A stretch of 36,303 nucleotides of DNA from Rhizobiaceae bacterium. Lineage in GTDB: Bacteria > Pseudomonadota > Alphaproteobacteria > Rhizobiales > Rhizobiaceae. This document shows positions 8,107 to 17,198 of this stretch, piece by piece. Position numbers and translations under genes: made by a program. The stretch lies in NCBI GenBank assembly GCA_027484835.1, contig JAIXSF010000097.1, positions 1 to 36,303 on the forward strand. The letters run 5' to 3'. How positions within the stretch are numbered: the first letter of the stretch is position 1; every line of letters starts with the position of its first letter. The notes under the pieces were generated by a model. The model saw nothing but the letters and a program-made list of their open reading frames with translations, had not been told where the DNA came from and did not search any database.

Positions 8107-8922
8107 GTGACGATACCGACATGGGCTTTGGCCCAAGCGAACATGAGCGTATGCATCAACGGAACCTTCATCCCGTTCAAGAACGCGCCCGACGCGATGC
8201 ACCGCTTTGTTCGCCCCGCCTTGTTTTCGACAGCCGACGAGGTCTACGAGCTAAGGTTCTTCGGCTCAGCCTTTCTCGGCAGATATCGGGGTGCGAGCGT
8301 AGCGATCTCGGCGGCTCATCAAACGGACGTCTCGGTCGGCGCGCCTCCGGCAGAGAAATTTGTTGTTGTCGTGAAGAGCGCAGGCCAGAACCTCGCAATT
8401 CCGCCAACCAACCTGCATATCCCTGTCGTCGAAAATCCGGATCATCAGTCACTCCGGGATCTGATATTTTTCGCGTTCGGGCACGAACCTGCGCGAACTG
8501 TCCATCTCGATCTGACCGAGGTGCTCTGGTCGGACGCGGAACACGTTGCGGTCGATTACTCGTTCCTGATCGGTTATCCCACCAGTTCAAACATCATTGA
8601 ACTCGACCCTGACGACCCAACGAGGCTTTCCAATTTCACCATGCGATGGATCAGGCAGGATCTGGAAGCGGCAGGGCCGCAGCTGCTGGATACTGAACAC
8701 AGGAACATCTTCGTCAAACACAAACGATCAACACGAGACAGTGTCGACCCCGACGGGTTGAGCGGATCGCCAGTGTTTTCGATCGTCAGGCGCGGTTTGA
8801 GGGAAAGGTTTCTGCGTTTCGACGGCATCGTCACGAACGCAAATGGGGACCGCTTCGCCGTATACCCAAGCGTATTTATTCGCGACATGCTGGATCATAT
8901 CGTTGAGCAGGGGCAGGCGTGA
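8107..8922 (+). CDS. Trypsin-like serine peptidase fold protein
   Basis: A 271-aa protein with the outline of a chymotrypsin-like peptidase. 'AISAAHQ' (His71) resembles the TAAHC histidine motif. 'DGLSGSPVF' (Ser219 in G-L-S-G-S-P) resembles the GDSGGP nucleophile motif. An Asp near 118 in 'LRDLIFFAF' could complete the triad. I see no signal peptide, so it is probably cytoplasmic. The start is the GTG at 8107, six bases after GGAAGGAG. It is the only substantial plus-strand gene of the backbone, placed between the ParB-like and the DarB-like genes, which points to separate acquisition. Cytoplasmic trypsin-like proteins often act in bacterial conflict systems, but no partner gene is adjacent. 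An inactive peptidase is an alternative. Confidence 0.65.
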   Translation: MTIPTWALAQANMSVCINGTFIPFKNAPDAMHRFVRPALFSTADEVYELRFFGSAFLGRYRGASVAISAAHQTDVSVGAPPAEKFVVVVKSAGQNLAIPPTNLHIPVVENPDHQSLRDLIFFAFGHEPARTVHLDLTEVLWSDAEHVAVDYSFLIGYPTSSNIIELDPDDPTRLSNFTMRWIRQDLEAAGPQLLDTEHRNIFVKHKRSTRDSVDPDGLSGSPVFSIVRRGLRERFLRFDGIVTNANGDRFAVYPSVFIRDMLDHIVEQGQA

Positions 8923-8956
8923 ACCACTCATCGCCGGTGGAAGAGGTTGCCCTGAT

Positions 8957-8988
8957 AAAAAAAGAGGGCCAGCGGAAGCCGCGGCCCT
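8957..8988 (-). terminator. Terminator between convergent genes
   Basis: A GC-rich hairpin, AGGGCC(a)GCGG-aag-CCGC-GGCCCT, lies at 8965-8988. Read on the minus strand it is followed within two bases by seven T residues, so it terminates the long DarB-like transcript about 185 bases past its stop. On the plus strand only TTTAG follows, giving weaker termination of the trypsin-like gene. Confidence 0.75.
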
Positions 8989-9173
8989 TTAGAGTGTGAA
9001 GGTCAATAAACCTCCAGAGGGGAACAGCTGGTGCGGCGGAACTGGGAGGAGTGACCGCCATTTGCATCAGCTATAGGCAACATGCCCTTTTTCTGACCAA
9101 TCGCATACCACTTTTTGTGCAATGCAGCTATGCAGATGCTGCTGTGCATTCAAAATCGGCGTGATACGGCCGC

Positions 9174-12100
9174 TCAGGCCGCCTGCAGTCCATCACGCGC
9201 GTCGGCGGCAAGCGCCTCCTCCACCTCCCGCAACGCCCTGCGCTTCTCCGCCAGTTCGCCGGCGAAGGCGAAGACACCACCCCGCCGCGACTGGTAGGAG
9301 ACGAGCCGCCGCTGATATTCCTCCAGCCGCTGGCGATAGCGCTCGCGCTCTTCCTGGAACCCGTCGAGCGCATGCTCGAGGCGGGAGACCGCGCCGAGCG
9401 GCGTGACGGTGACCGGCAATTCGATCTCATAATCCGCGCCCGTCCGCTGGAGCAGCGTCTGGTAGTGGTAATTGTTACCGCGGCCAAAACGCTCGCCGTC
9501 ATAGACGAGATCGAAGCCGCCGATCGAGGCGATATGAAGCTCGCCTTCCTGGCTGAGCTGGACGAGGGTGAGGATTTCCTTCATCAACGCCCGGCCGACG
9601 TCTTTCCGCTCCGTATACGGTTTGCCCATCACGGTCATGTTGAAGGCGTCGCCTGACGTCGGAACCAGCCGTTCGATATCCCGGCCGATTTCGCCAATGC
9701 GGCGGGTCGCCGTTTCGATCTCACGCTCGGCGTCGCGAAGCTGCCGGCGGACGGCAAAGAGATCGTCGTCGTGGGCAGCGCGCAGGCGCTCAAGGCGAGC
9801 AACGTCGGCCTCCAGCCCGGCCTTCTGCATCAGGCGCTCGTCACCACTGGCAATCGCCTTGGCCATGGCGAACTGGTTGGCCTGGCCTTCATTCAGGTCT
9901 TCGAGCCTCCGGATCGAGGTGTCGCCGGAAAGAGCCGCGGCGATGAAGCGGGCCTTGCGCTCGTTCTGCTGCCACATCGTCGCGTCGAGCGAACCTTGCG
10001 TGGCATAAGCGTAGATATCGACCTCGTCATGCTGGTTGCCCTGGCGGACGATCCGGCCCTCGCGCTGCTCGATCTGCGAAGGCAGCCACGGCACATCGAG
10101 GTGATGAAGCGCCTTCAGCCGGAGTTGCGCATTGACGCCGGTGCCCATCGTCTCCGAACTACCGATCAGGAAGCGGACCTTGCCGGCGCGGACGTCGCCG
10201 AACAGGCGCTGCTTGGCCTCGGTCTTCTTATAGTCCTGCATGACGGCGATTTCGGATGCCGGCACGCCCATGCGGATGAGTTCGTCGCGAATCCAGCGAT
10301 AGGCGGAAAAACCCCTCGTCTTCTCGACATTGATCGTGCCGAGGTCGGAAAAGATCATCTGCGCGGCGCCCGGCAGCTCGTAATCCTTACCATCCGGCCG
10401 GAGGTAGCTATTCTCCGAGGTTTCCCTCCAAATACGATGGGCGTTGCGGACGAGAAGATTGAGCTTGTTGTCCGGTTCATCATCAATCGCCGGCATCACG
10501 AGGCGAAGATCGATCGCCGCATGGCGGCCGTCGGTGATGACGGAAAGCAGAATGTCGTCGCCCGGCTGCGCCGGCCCCTCGCGCTCTTCGATCGCCTTTA
10601 TGCGGCTCTCCAGAATCTGCTGGTAAATCTTGAAGGCGGGCGTCGGGGCGGCGGTCAGAATCTGCCTCTTCCCGGTAGCGATCTCCGGCACCTTCACATA
10701 GGCTCTGAGATCTTCCGGCATCACCACATCGGCGAAGGCGCGGAACATGGCGATCAGCTCGGGCACGTTCACGAACGACGCGAACCGGCTGACGGGCTTG
10801 TATTTGCCGGACGGCTGAAGCTCCAGTTCGGTGCGCTCGTCACCGAAATTGCTCGCCCAGGCGTCGAACTCGTGCAGGCCGCGCTCGTGCAACGCCTCGT
10901 AGCCGAGCAGGCGCTGGATCGAGAACATTTCTCCGAGCGTGTTGGTGATCGGCGTTCCCGAGGCAAGCACGAGCGCCCGGCCCGGATTCTTCGTCTCGAT
11001 GTAACGGGATTTCACATAGAGATCCCAGGCCTTTTGCGACCCGTTCGGATCGATGCCCTTGAGCGTCGACATATTGGTGGCGAAGCTAAGTTTTCTGAAC
11101 TCCTGCGCCTCGTCGACGATGATCTGGTCGACGCCGATTTCGGAGATGGTCAGAAGATCGTCCTTGCGGGTGGAGAGAGATTCCAGCCGCTCAGCCAAGC
11201 CCTCCTTCAGCCGCTCGAGCCGCTTGCGCGAGACCCGGTCCTCGTCATCAACCTTGGTCAGCAGGTCCTCGTAGAGCTGCAGCTCGTCGTGCATCATCTG
11301 TTGTTCGAAGGCGGATGGCACACCGATGAACCTGAACGCGGAATGCGTGATGATGATCGCATCCCAGACAGCCGACGCAGCCCGCGACAGGAAACGCTGA
11401 CGCTTGTCTTTGGTGAAGTTGGTCTCATCGGCGACGAGAATGTTCGCTGCGGGATAGAGCGCCAGAAACTCGCGCGCCGCCTGTGCGAGGCAGTGGCCGG
11501 GAACGACCAGCATCGCTTTTGCGATCAGACCCAACCTCCGCTGCTCCATGATGGCGGCCGCCATCGTCATGGTCTTGCCGGCGCCGACGGCATGGGCAAG
11601 ATAGGTGGAGCCGGAAGAGATGATCCTCCAGATGCCACGCTTCTGGTGCCCATAAAGAGTAAAGGCGCCAGAGGCGCCCGGAAGATGGAGATGGGAACCG
11701 TCGAATTTGCGCGGTGCGATATTATTGAAGCGGTCATTATAGACCCGCGCCAGCCGGTCGGTGCGATCCGGATCGGACCATACCCAGGTCTGGAACGCCT
11801 CCTTCATCCGCTGGAGCTTGTCGCGTGCGGCTTCCGTATCGACGACATTCAGCACCCGCCGCTCGCCGTCGGCGTCTTTGAACGTGTCGAATATCTGCGG
11901 AACGCGGCTATTCAGCGCATCGGCGAGCAGCTCACCCGCATGGCGGCGGCTGGTGCCCCATTCCGATGTGCCGGCCGCGGTGTAACCAAGCTGCCGCGCC
12001 TCGCCCGTCCATGAACCAAGCTCTGGCATATGATGGATGCGGATTTCCGCACCCATCATTTCCTTGACGAAGGCCGTGACGTCTGACGCCGGGATCCAGG

Positions 12101-14291
12101 GCGCACCCAGACGTGCGGTGATGTCGGAGGGACGCAGATCGGCTGGCTGGACCTCCTGCAAGGCAAGCACATTCCGCCGGAACTCCGGATCGAGCCCGGC
12201 CGCCGCTTCCGCCGCAGCAAGCTTGGTGCGCACAGGGCCGGAAAGATAGGCGTCGGAGGTCTGCCAGGATCCATCGGCCGGATCGCGGAAGATGGCATCG
12301 CCCAACTCGGCAATCACCGCTTGCGTGTCACGATGCAGCAGTTCAGCGATATGGTCGATGTCGACGCGGCCGCGTTCGTTGAGCACGACGGCGAGCGCAT
12401 CCGCAGCGCTGGTGATCACCGGCGGCGCCGGGGGCGAGATGACCCGTTCGGAAAAGATCGGACCGGCCTTGGCGGTGTCGGCCTCGAGATCGTAGTTCTC
12501 GATCGACGCGACCAGCCAGCAATCGGGATCGTCGCGAAAGGGTTGAAGGTTCGGTTGCCGATGAACCTCCCGCACCTCGCCGGTTTCGTCATTCTCGGTG
12601 ATGGACACTGTTGTGTGGTTGATCGGCCCGAAATCGCGAACGAATGACGACCAGGCAATGCGGAGCCTTACCTGCAGATCTTTCCACGGGCGATCCTGCT
12701 CCTGAGCCTTCAAGACCTCCCGCACCGCGTCGCGAACCGGGATCAGTTTCCGGATGATCCGAACCTGCTTTTCGGAGAAGCCTTCGCCGCTGCGACCCTT
12801 GCGGATCTTGATCGGAAGCGGCGCGCCATCGACCCTCTGCATGAGGCCGTGCCTGACATCAATGAAGAAACTGCCCTCACGGACCTTTTCGGATCGGGGG
12901 CGGAGATCGACGATGTCGCCGAGCTCGTCTTCCAGATCGATGTCGATTTCGGTCGGCTCGCCGTCGTAAAGGTCTTCCGGAAGGAGAGAGATGGCGGCCT
13001 TCAGTGCCGTTTCGAGATCGGCCCCGGCGCGGGGACGGCATGTGTAGGTCTCGCCGAACGGGCCAGATGTTAGCGCGTGGTCGCCCAGTACGAAGTCCGG
13101 ATGGCGCGCGAACCAGCGATTCACGCGGATCGCACCTTCGTCCTCTATCGCCGGACGGACTTCCTCCAGATCGAGCCACGACGGATCGCCCTCCGACTCC
13201 GCAACCTTGGGCTTGCGGAAGAACAGGATGTCGACCACGACGTCCGTGCCGGCATCGTGGCGGAAGCTGCCCTCCGGCAACCGGATCGCCGCGATCAGAT
13301 CGGCGGATTTGGCGATATGCTCGCGGGCGGTCGCGTCCGCCTTGTCCATCGTGCCCGAAGAGGTGACGAAGGCGGCGAAAGCGCCGGGTTTCAAAAGATC
13401 GATCGACCGGGCAATGAAATAATCATGCAGACGCAGGCCGAGCGAGCGGTATTGCCGGTCCGAACGCACCGTGCGATCGGAGAAGGGTGGATTGCCGATG
13501 GCGAGATCGTAGATCGGCGAGAGATCGGTGCGCGCGAAATCCCCTTCGATAATCCGGGCTTTCGGCTGCAGGAGCTTCACGATCCGCGCTGTCACCGGAT
13601 CGAGCTCAACGCCGGTCACATAGCTCTTGTCGCGATACGCCCTCGGCATCAGCGCCGGAAACAGGCCCGTACCGATGCCCGGCTCCAGTACGCGGCCGCC
13701 GCGCCAGCCCATGCGCTGCAAACCCGCCCAGATTGCCCGGATGATGAACTCCGGCGTGAAATGCGCATACTGCGTGCAACGCGACAGGCTGGAATAGTCG
13801 CTCTCCGAGACGGCACTTTCGAGCGAACTGGCGAGATCGTCCCAGCCATCCCGGAAACTCACCTCGCCCGGGCGGCGAAACATCCCGTTCGCCAGCTCGG
13901 AGGCGCCGAAGCCGGTGAAACGGATCAGCCGCTTCTGATGCTCGCGCGTGACGGGGCCATTGTTCCGCTCGATTTCGTTCGCGGCCAAAATGGCCGCCAC
14001 GCTCAATCTCGCACGTTCCTTCCACGACGCAGCAAGGTCGCGATCCTCGCCATCATCAAGGAAGAAGTTCGCGCGGTCGCCCTGCCGGCGCGGTGCTGAC
14101 CGCCGGGGCGCCGCGATCGGCACGGCTGGAGCGGGAGCGGGCGGCGTCGGATCGGGATCGTCGTCATTGGCCGCCTCGGGCGCGAAGCCGCCGAAGGCCG
14201 TGACGCCAAGTCCAAGCCCTGACGACAGGGCTGTATTCCCGAACATGTCGAGGGTGCCAGACGGATCAAGCGAAAAAGGATCGTTGGACAT
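9174..14291 (-). CDS. DarB-like N6-adenine methylase/helicase fusion
   Basis: A 1705-aa protein. After a disordered Pro/Ala-rich N-terminus comes an N6-adenine methyltransferase (motif I 'LEPGIGTG' near 200; NPPF near 267). A superfamily 2 helicase of the strawberry-notch/SNF2-like kind follows: Walker A 'GAGKT' near 903, DEAQ box near 1060, 'LASGTPITNT', and motif VI 'QREGRIVRQG' near 1410. The C-terminus is a coiled coil ('AEREIETATRRIGEIGRDIERL', 'FQEERERYRQRLEEYQRRL'). The same methylase-helicase arrangement is known in phage P1 DarB, which protects DNA from restriction. Such giants are regular on rhizobial plasmids, usually with ArdC and DUF3085 nearby, as here. The ATG at 14291 follows AAGGAG. 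The stop is 185 bases before a strong terminator. Confidence 0.9.
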   Translation of the reverse strand: MSNDPFSLDPSGTLDMFGNTALSSGLGLGVTAFGGFAPEAANDDDPDPTPPAPAPAVPIAAPRRSAPRRQGDRANFFLDDGEDRDLAASWKERARLSVAAILAANEIERNNGPVTREHQKRLIRFTGFGASELANGMFRRPGEVSFRDGWDDLASSLESAVSESDYSSLSRCTQYAHFTPEFIIRAIWAGLQRMGWRGGRVLEPGIGTGLFPALMPRAYRDKSYVTGVELDPVTARIVKLLQPKARIIEGDFARTDLSPIYDLAIGNPPFSDRTVRSDRQYRSLGLRLHDYFIARSIDLLKPGAFAAFVTSSGTMDKADATAREHIAKSADLIAAIRLPEGSFRHDAGTDVVVDILFFRKPKVAESEGDPSWLDLEEVRPAIEDEGAIRVNRWFARHPDFVLGDHALTSGPFGETYTCRPRAGADLETALKAAISLLPEDLYDGEPTEIDIDLEDELGDIVDLRPRSEKVREGSFFIDVRHGLMQRVDGAPLPIKIRKGRSGEGFSEKQVRIIRKLIPVRDAVREVLKAQEQDRPWKDLQVRLRIAWSSFVRDFGPINHTTVSITENDETGEVREVHRQPNLQPFRDDPDCWLVASIENYDLEADTAKAGPIFSERVISPPAPPVITSAADALAVVLNERGRVDIDHIAELLHRDTQAVIAELGDAIFRDPADGSWQTSDAYLSGPVRTKLAAAEAAAGLDPEFRRNVLALQEVQPADLRPSDITARLGAPWIPASDVTAFVKEMMGAEIRIHHMPELGSWTGEARQLGYTAAGTSEWGTSRRHAGELLADALNSRVPQIFDTFKDADGERRVLNVVDTEAARDKLQRMKEAFQTWVWSDPDRTDRLARVYNDRFNNIAPRKFDGSHLHLPGASGAFTLYGHQKRGIWRIISSGSTYLAHAVGAGKTMTMAAAIMEQRRLGLIAKAMLVVPGHCLAQAAREFLALYPAANILVADETNFTKDKRQRFLSRAASAVWDAIIITHSAFRFIGVPSAFEQQMMHDELQLYEDLLTKVDDEDRVSRKRLERLKEGLAERLESLSTRKDDLLTISEIGVDQIIVDEAQEFRKLSFATNMSTLKGIDPNGSQKAWDLYVKSRYIETKNPGRALVLASGTPITNTLGEMFSIQRLLGYEALHERGLHEFDAWASNFGDERTELELQPSGKYKPVSRFASFVNVPELIAMFRAFADVVMPEDLRAYVKVPEIATGKRQILTAAPTPAFKIYQQILESRIKAIEEREGPAQPGDDILLSVITDGRHAAIDLRLVMPAIDDEPDNKLNLLVRNAHRIWRETSENSYLRPDGKDYELPGAAQMIFSDLGTINVEKTRGFSAYRWIRDELIRMGVPASEIAVMQDYKKTEAKQRLFGDVRAGKVRFLIGSSETMGTGVNAQLRLKALHHLDVPWLPSQIEQREGRIVRQGNQHDEVDIYAYATQGSLDATMWQQNERKARFIAAALSGDTSIRRLEDLNEGQANQFAMAKAIASGDERLMQKAGLEADVARLERLRAAHDDDLFAVRRQLRDAEREIETATRRIGEIGRDIERLVPTSGDAFNMTVMGKPYTERKDVGRALMKEILTLVQLSQEGELHIASIGGFDLVYDGERFGRGNNYHYQTLLQRTGADYEIELPVTVTPLGAVSRLEHALDGFQEERERYRQRLEEYQRRLVSYQSRRGGVFAFAGELAEKRRALREVEEALAADARDGLQAA

Positions 14292-14394
14292 GAAAATGCT
14301 CTCCTTGGAAAAGGGCGAGCGCCATCGTTCCGCTGGAAGTAACCTGCGGGCGGGACGGTCGCGAAGTTGTTGGAAGGGTGCGGCAAGCGCCGCG

Positions 14395-14793
14395 TCAGCG
14401 GCGGATCAGGCTGATGGATATGGACGTGTCGTCCATCACGATCTGCAGATGCGTCGCGTCGGGCTGAGCTGCGACGAGCTTTTCGAGTTCGACGGCGTCG
14501 ATGAATTCGACCCCGTCATCGCCACCGAAATATCGTCGCTTGAAATGCCAGTAATCCGGATGGGTCTTCGGATCGCACTCCTCGGCATAGATGACGAGCG
14601 GACGCTGTCCCTCGGCGAGTTTTCCGTTCGAGAGAACGTATACGCCCTCGTCACCGACCAGCCAAAGGCCGGCTCTGGCCTCGGCTTCGGGGGATATTCC
14701 CTGATACGGAAGGCGAAATCCGCCGTTTGCGGCCGCGTCGGCCCGACCGCGGGCGAGCACAGCGCCGATGTCGATGAGGGAGAAGGTGAACAT
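14395..14793 (-). CDS. DUF3085 family protein
   Basis: A 132-aa protein with the DUF3085 pattern: 'AGLWLVGDEGVYVLSNG', 'VIYAEECDPKTH', and 'FGGDDGVEF' in order. Family members are encoded beside plasmid methylase-helicase genes; the function is unknown. The ATG at 14793 is preferred over 14808 because GAGGGAGAG precedes it and 'MFTFSL' is a natural start. It lies 103 bases upstream of the DarB-like gene and 12 bases downstream of the DUF1419 gene, so it is co-transcribed with the latter. Confidence 0.85.
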   Translation of the reverse strand: MFTFSLIDIGAVLARGRADAAANGGFRLPYQGISPEAEARAGLWLVGDEGVYVLSNGKLAEGQRPLVIYAEECDPKTHPDYWHFKRRYFGGDDGVEFIDAVELEKLVAAQPDATHLQIVMDDTSISISLIRR

Positions 14794-14804
14794 GCCGCTC
14801 TCCC

Positions 14805-15407
14805 TCACGCTGCGATCGCGTCGGGCAGGTAACGCAGATGGACCGGCAGCTTCGCCGCGATCTCCGCGTCGGTCAGATCTTCCAGCAGCTTGAGCGTGGT
14901 GCCGCCTGGTCTGGCGAAGAACATCACCGTGCGCTTGCCACGATCATCCTCTGGCCAACGCTCGCCGGCGTAGCCGCGATAGTCGTCAGCCGTGCTGCTC
15001 CAGATGTGCTCCAGACGCTCCTCGCGCGTCATCGCCCGGACAGGACGGGATTCACGCTTGATGATCGCCGTGCGCATGCGCTGGGGCGAGCGCTTGTCGG
15101 CGAGGTCGCAATAACCGTGGAAGTGCCGGATACGCCCGTCGATCGACAGCGTGAAAAAGATGCTGGTGATCGAACCGGTCAGGAATTCGCGCATGGCGAA
15201 CATCGCAGCCTCCATCCAAAGCGGCGGCAGGATCTCGAACATGTAATCGTGGGATGCCTCACCGATCTCGAACCATTCGCCGCGATAGAGCGCGCTGTCG
15301 TCGCCCTCCCACCGGTTCGGGCGCTGCGCGTGACGGTCGAACATGCGGAACATCTGATGCCGGTCTGCGACACCCTGGAATACCTTGCGGATAGGAGAGA
15401 GGTTCAT
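14805..15407 (-). CDS. DUF1419 family protein
   Basis: A 200-aa protein with the DUF1419 signature 'MFDRHAQRPNRWEGDDSALY' followed by 'WFEIGEASHDYMFEILPPLW' and 'REFLTGSITSIFFTL'. It is a plasmid-borne family in Hyphomicrobiales with no known activity. The start was placed at ATG 15407 (AAGGAG six bases upstream) instead of 15527, because the extra N-terminal residues of the ORF are low-complexity leader. DUF3085 follows after 12 bases. Confidence 0.85.
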   Translation of the reverse strand: MNLSPIRKVFQGVADRHQMFRMFDRHAQRPNRWEGDDSALYRGEWFEIGEASHDYMFEILPPLWMEAAMFAMREFLTGSITSIFFTLSIDGRIRHFHGYCDLADKRSPQRMRTAIIKRESRPVRAMTREERLEHIWSSTADDYRGYAGERWPEDDRGKRTVMFFARPGGTTLKLLEDLTDAEIAAKLPVHLRYLPDAIAA

Positions 15408-15516
15408 GATGGGCTCCTTCTGGCCTTCGTCGGGAGGGACGCGCGGCTCATCCCTCGTGGACAGCCATCTTCTATTCAGCCCTTCCTGACCCCTCCCCCG
15501 CGGCCGCCTCTCCGAC

Positions 15517-15568
15517 GGCCGCGTCAAGGGCCGGCAAAGCCGGGCGAAGCTTCACCCTTGACGCGGCC
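15517..15568. repeat. Palindromic element A
   Basis: A perfect 14-bp inverted repeat, GGCCGCGTCAAGGG (15517-15530) and CCCTTGACGCGGCC (15555-15568), with an inner hairpin CCGGC-aaa-GCCGG in the loop. It covers the stop codon of the DUF3991-TOPRIM gene. The right arm is preceded by GCGAAGCTT, as in element B at 16610-16688, so the two look like members of one REP-like family. No T-run follows. Confidence 0.65.
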
Positions 15569-16514
15569 GGCGGGCATGCGGCAGGCCTCTTTTCCCCTCC
15601 TTCTCCCGTTCCTTCTTTTCTTTTTCTCGCGCGCGCAGCGCATCATTCCAATCCTCGGCCGGCGGCGTCAGGCGAAACCAGTTGCAGCCGGCATCTTCGG
15701 CGATGTCGCGCAGTCGGCCGGCAAAGGTCTCGCCCTGGCTGTTGGCATCCGTGGCGGCGACAAGCTCAGCACCGGGACGTGCGGCGAGCACGCGAACTGC
15801 GGTTTCTGTCGTCGGCGACCATCCGCCGCCCGTGCTGAGATAGAGACTGCCCTCGCGCAACCCTTCGAACGCAGCCAGGCTCATCGCGTCGATCGCCGCC
15901 TCCGTAACGCACAGACGTGAGGCCGCGAGAGTGCCTAACCGGAAGAGCACTTTCGACCCACCTGTCGAGAAGCCACGCCAATCGGGACCGCGTTCCTCCC
16001 AGCCGGTGACGCCGCCATCGGCATCGACATGGGCCGCCCACATACTGCCGTGCGGGCCTTCACGCAGGACGTTGTGACGGATGGCATCGCGGATGATGGC
16101 CTCGGGCAGGTGTCGCCCGTCGCGCAGATAACGCCACGTCATCGATCCGCGCCACGGTTTGCGCCGTTTTTCCCATCGTTCCGGAATGGAACTGGGCGGT
16201 GTGGAATGGCAGGTGGGACGGGTCCAGACCGGTTCTTTCGGCACGGAGCCGACCAATGAAGCGATGCGGTCCAGAGCTTCGACGAAGAATACGCCGTCGA
16301 GATGTTGGACAAGACCGAACACATCGCCCTTAGCGTCGGACAGGGGGTCGAACCATCCTCTCCCCTCATGGATGACGATGACGATCTCCGCACTGCGTCG
16401 ATACTTGACTGCCTTGCGGGTGCTCTCCCTTACGTCGGCCGCAAAGCCGGCCTGCTCAAGCACGACGCCGCAGAGGACACGGTCCCGCAGGTCTTCCAGT
16501 TCGTTTTTTTCCAT
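15552..16514 (-). CDS. DUF3991 and TOPRIM domain protein
   Basis: A 320-aa protein. The N-terminal region 'LCGVVLEQAGFAADVRESTRKAVKYRR' with 'EIVIVIHEGRGWFDPLSDAKGDVFGLVQHL' is typical of plasmid DUF3991-type, primase-related proteins. The C-terminal half carries the TOPRIM fold with 'LCVTEAAIDAMSLAAFEG' (the conserved acidic residue) and 'AELVAATDANSQGETFAGRL' (the DxD-like metal site is D-A-N here, partly degenerate). The extreme C-terminus is Lys/Arg-rich. The ORF runs up to 16943, but the natural family N-terminus is the ATG at 16514. A role in plasmid DNA processing or priming is likely but not shown. Its stop lies inside element A. Confidence 0.8.
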   Translation of the reverse strand: MEKNELEDLRDRVLCGVVLEQAGFAADVRESTRKAVKYRRSAEIVIVIHEGRGWFDPLSDAKGDVFGLVQHLDGVFFVEALDRIASLVGSVPKEPVWTRPTCHSTPPSSIPERWEKRRKPWRGSMTWRYLRDGRHLPEAIIRDAIRHNVLREGPHGSMWAAHVDADGGVTGWEERGPDWRGFSTGGSKVLFRLGTLAASRLCVTEAAIDAMSLAAFEGLREGSLYLSTGGGWSPTTETAVRVLAARPGAELVAATDANSQGETFAGRLRDIAEDAGCNWFRLTPPAEDWNDALRAREKEKKEREKEGKRGLPHARRPRQG

Positions 16515-16731
16515 CCTTCTGCCGGCGCTATCGCGTCCGCCCTTCTCGTCCGTTTCTTTTTTCCCGCAGTTTGCGGGGCAGTTTCCGGCGGTCCGCGAAG
16601 AGCAAAGGAGGCAAGGGCGCGGCCGACAAGGTGCAGATCTGCACCTTGTCGAAGTGGCCGTGCCAGCCGCGGCGAAGCTTCCCTTGCCGCCTGCCGCTCG
16701 CAAGCGGCACCCGAAGTGGGAAGATGCCGGC
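16515..16731. other. Intergenic region with element B
   Basis: About 217 bases between the 60-aa gene and the TOPRIM gene. It is dominated by the nested palindrome at 16610-16688, and I see no gene. Confidence 0.5.
16610..16688. repeat. Palindromic element B with a 28-bp perfect core
   Basis: The core at 16624-16651 is a perfect 28-bp palindrome (CGACAAGGTGCAGA and its complement). It is flanked by CGCGGC/GCCGCG (16618-16623 and 16666-16671) and by GGCAAGGG/CCCTTGCC (16610-16617 and 16681-16688). The left arms are contiguous, while the right side carries two short insertions, the second being GCGAAGCTT, as in element A. Confidence 0.75.
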
Positions 16732-16914
16732 TCAATGAGCCGGCCCGTATTCGAAGGGATCGAATTCGGCGATGGTCTCGACCTCGCCGTCATCGAGTTC
16801 GTCGCTCGGCAGAATGCCGAACTCGTTTCCTGCCCTGAAGAGCGTGACCGGGACCATAAGGGTGCGGGCAAGTGCGAAAGCGTGGCGTTGAGCGAGTGCA
16901 AGATCCTGTGCCAT
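16732..16914 (-). CDS. Small conserved acidic protein, 60 aa
   Basis: A 60-aa protein, 'MAQDLALAQRHAFALARTL' followed by an acidic C-terminus 'DELDDGEVETIAEFDPFEYG'. The first half is a basic amphipathic helix and the second half is strongly acidic. The ATG at 16914 has GGAGG eight bases upstream, much better than the ORF-track start at 16989. No domain is recognised. Its place at the head of the TOPRIM/DUF1419/DUF3085 run suggests a backbone gene. Confidence 0.65.
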   Translation of the reverse strand: MAQDLALAQRHAFALARTLMVPVTLFRAGNEFGILPSDELDDGEVETIAEFDPFEYGPAH

Positions 16915-17198
16915 GTGAGAAACCTCCGTCCGGAGCGGGCCAATCCCGCTCGATGGCTCCTCGAAGGGACCAGGGACGGTCGCGATCACCGCGAAGGCGA
17001 CGCCGAGCGGCGGCAGCTTGCTAGCCGACCCTCAACGGGTTGATCGACGGAGATCCGGACTTGGGTCCAGGACGCCATCCATAAAGAGCGGGAATGGTTT
17101 GCTTCGGCGGGCCAGGTGATATTCCGGCACAGGTCTTCCACTGGCGCCACAGCTGCAGCCGCGACCTGCGATCTTTCCGCCACGCACCGGGCAGGTGT

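Noticed and set aside
9771-12014. 747-aa plus-strand ORF opposite the methylase-helicase gene
   Set aside because: It is the antisense of a gene with clear motifs. Its sequence is Arg/Leu/His-rich with no domain, a common artefact of high-G+C codon use.
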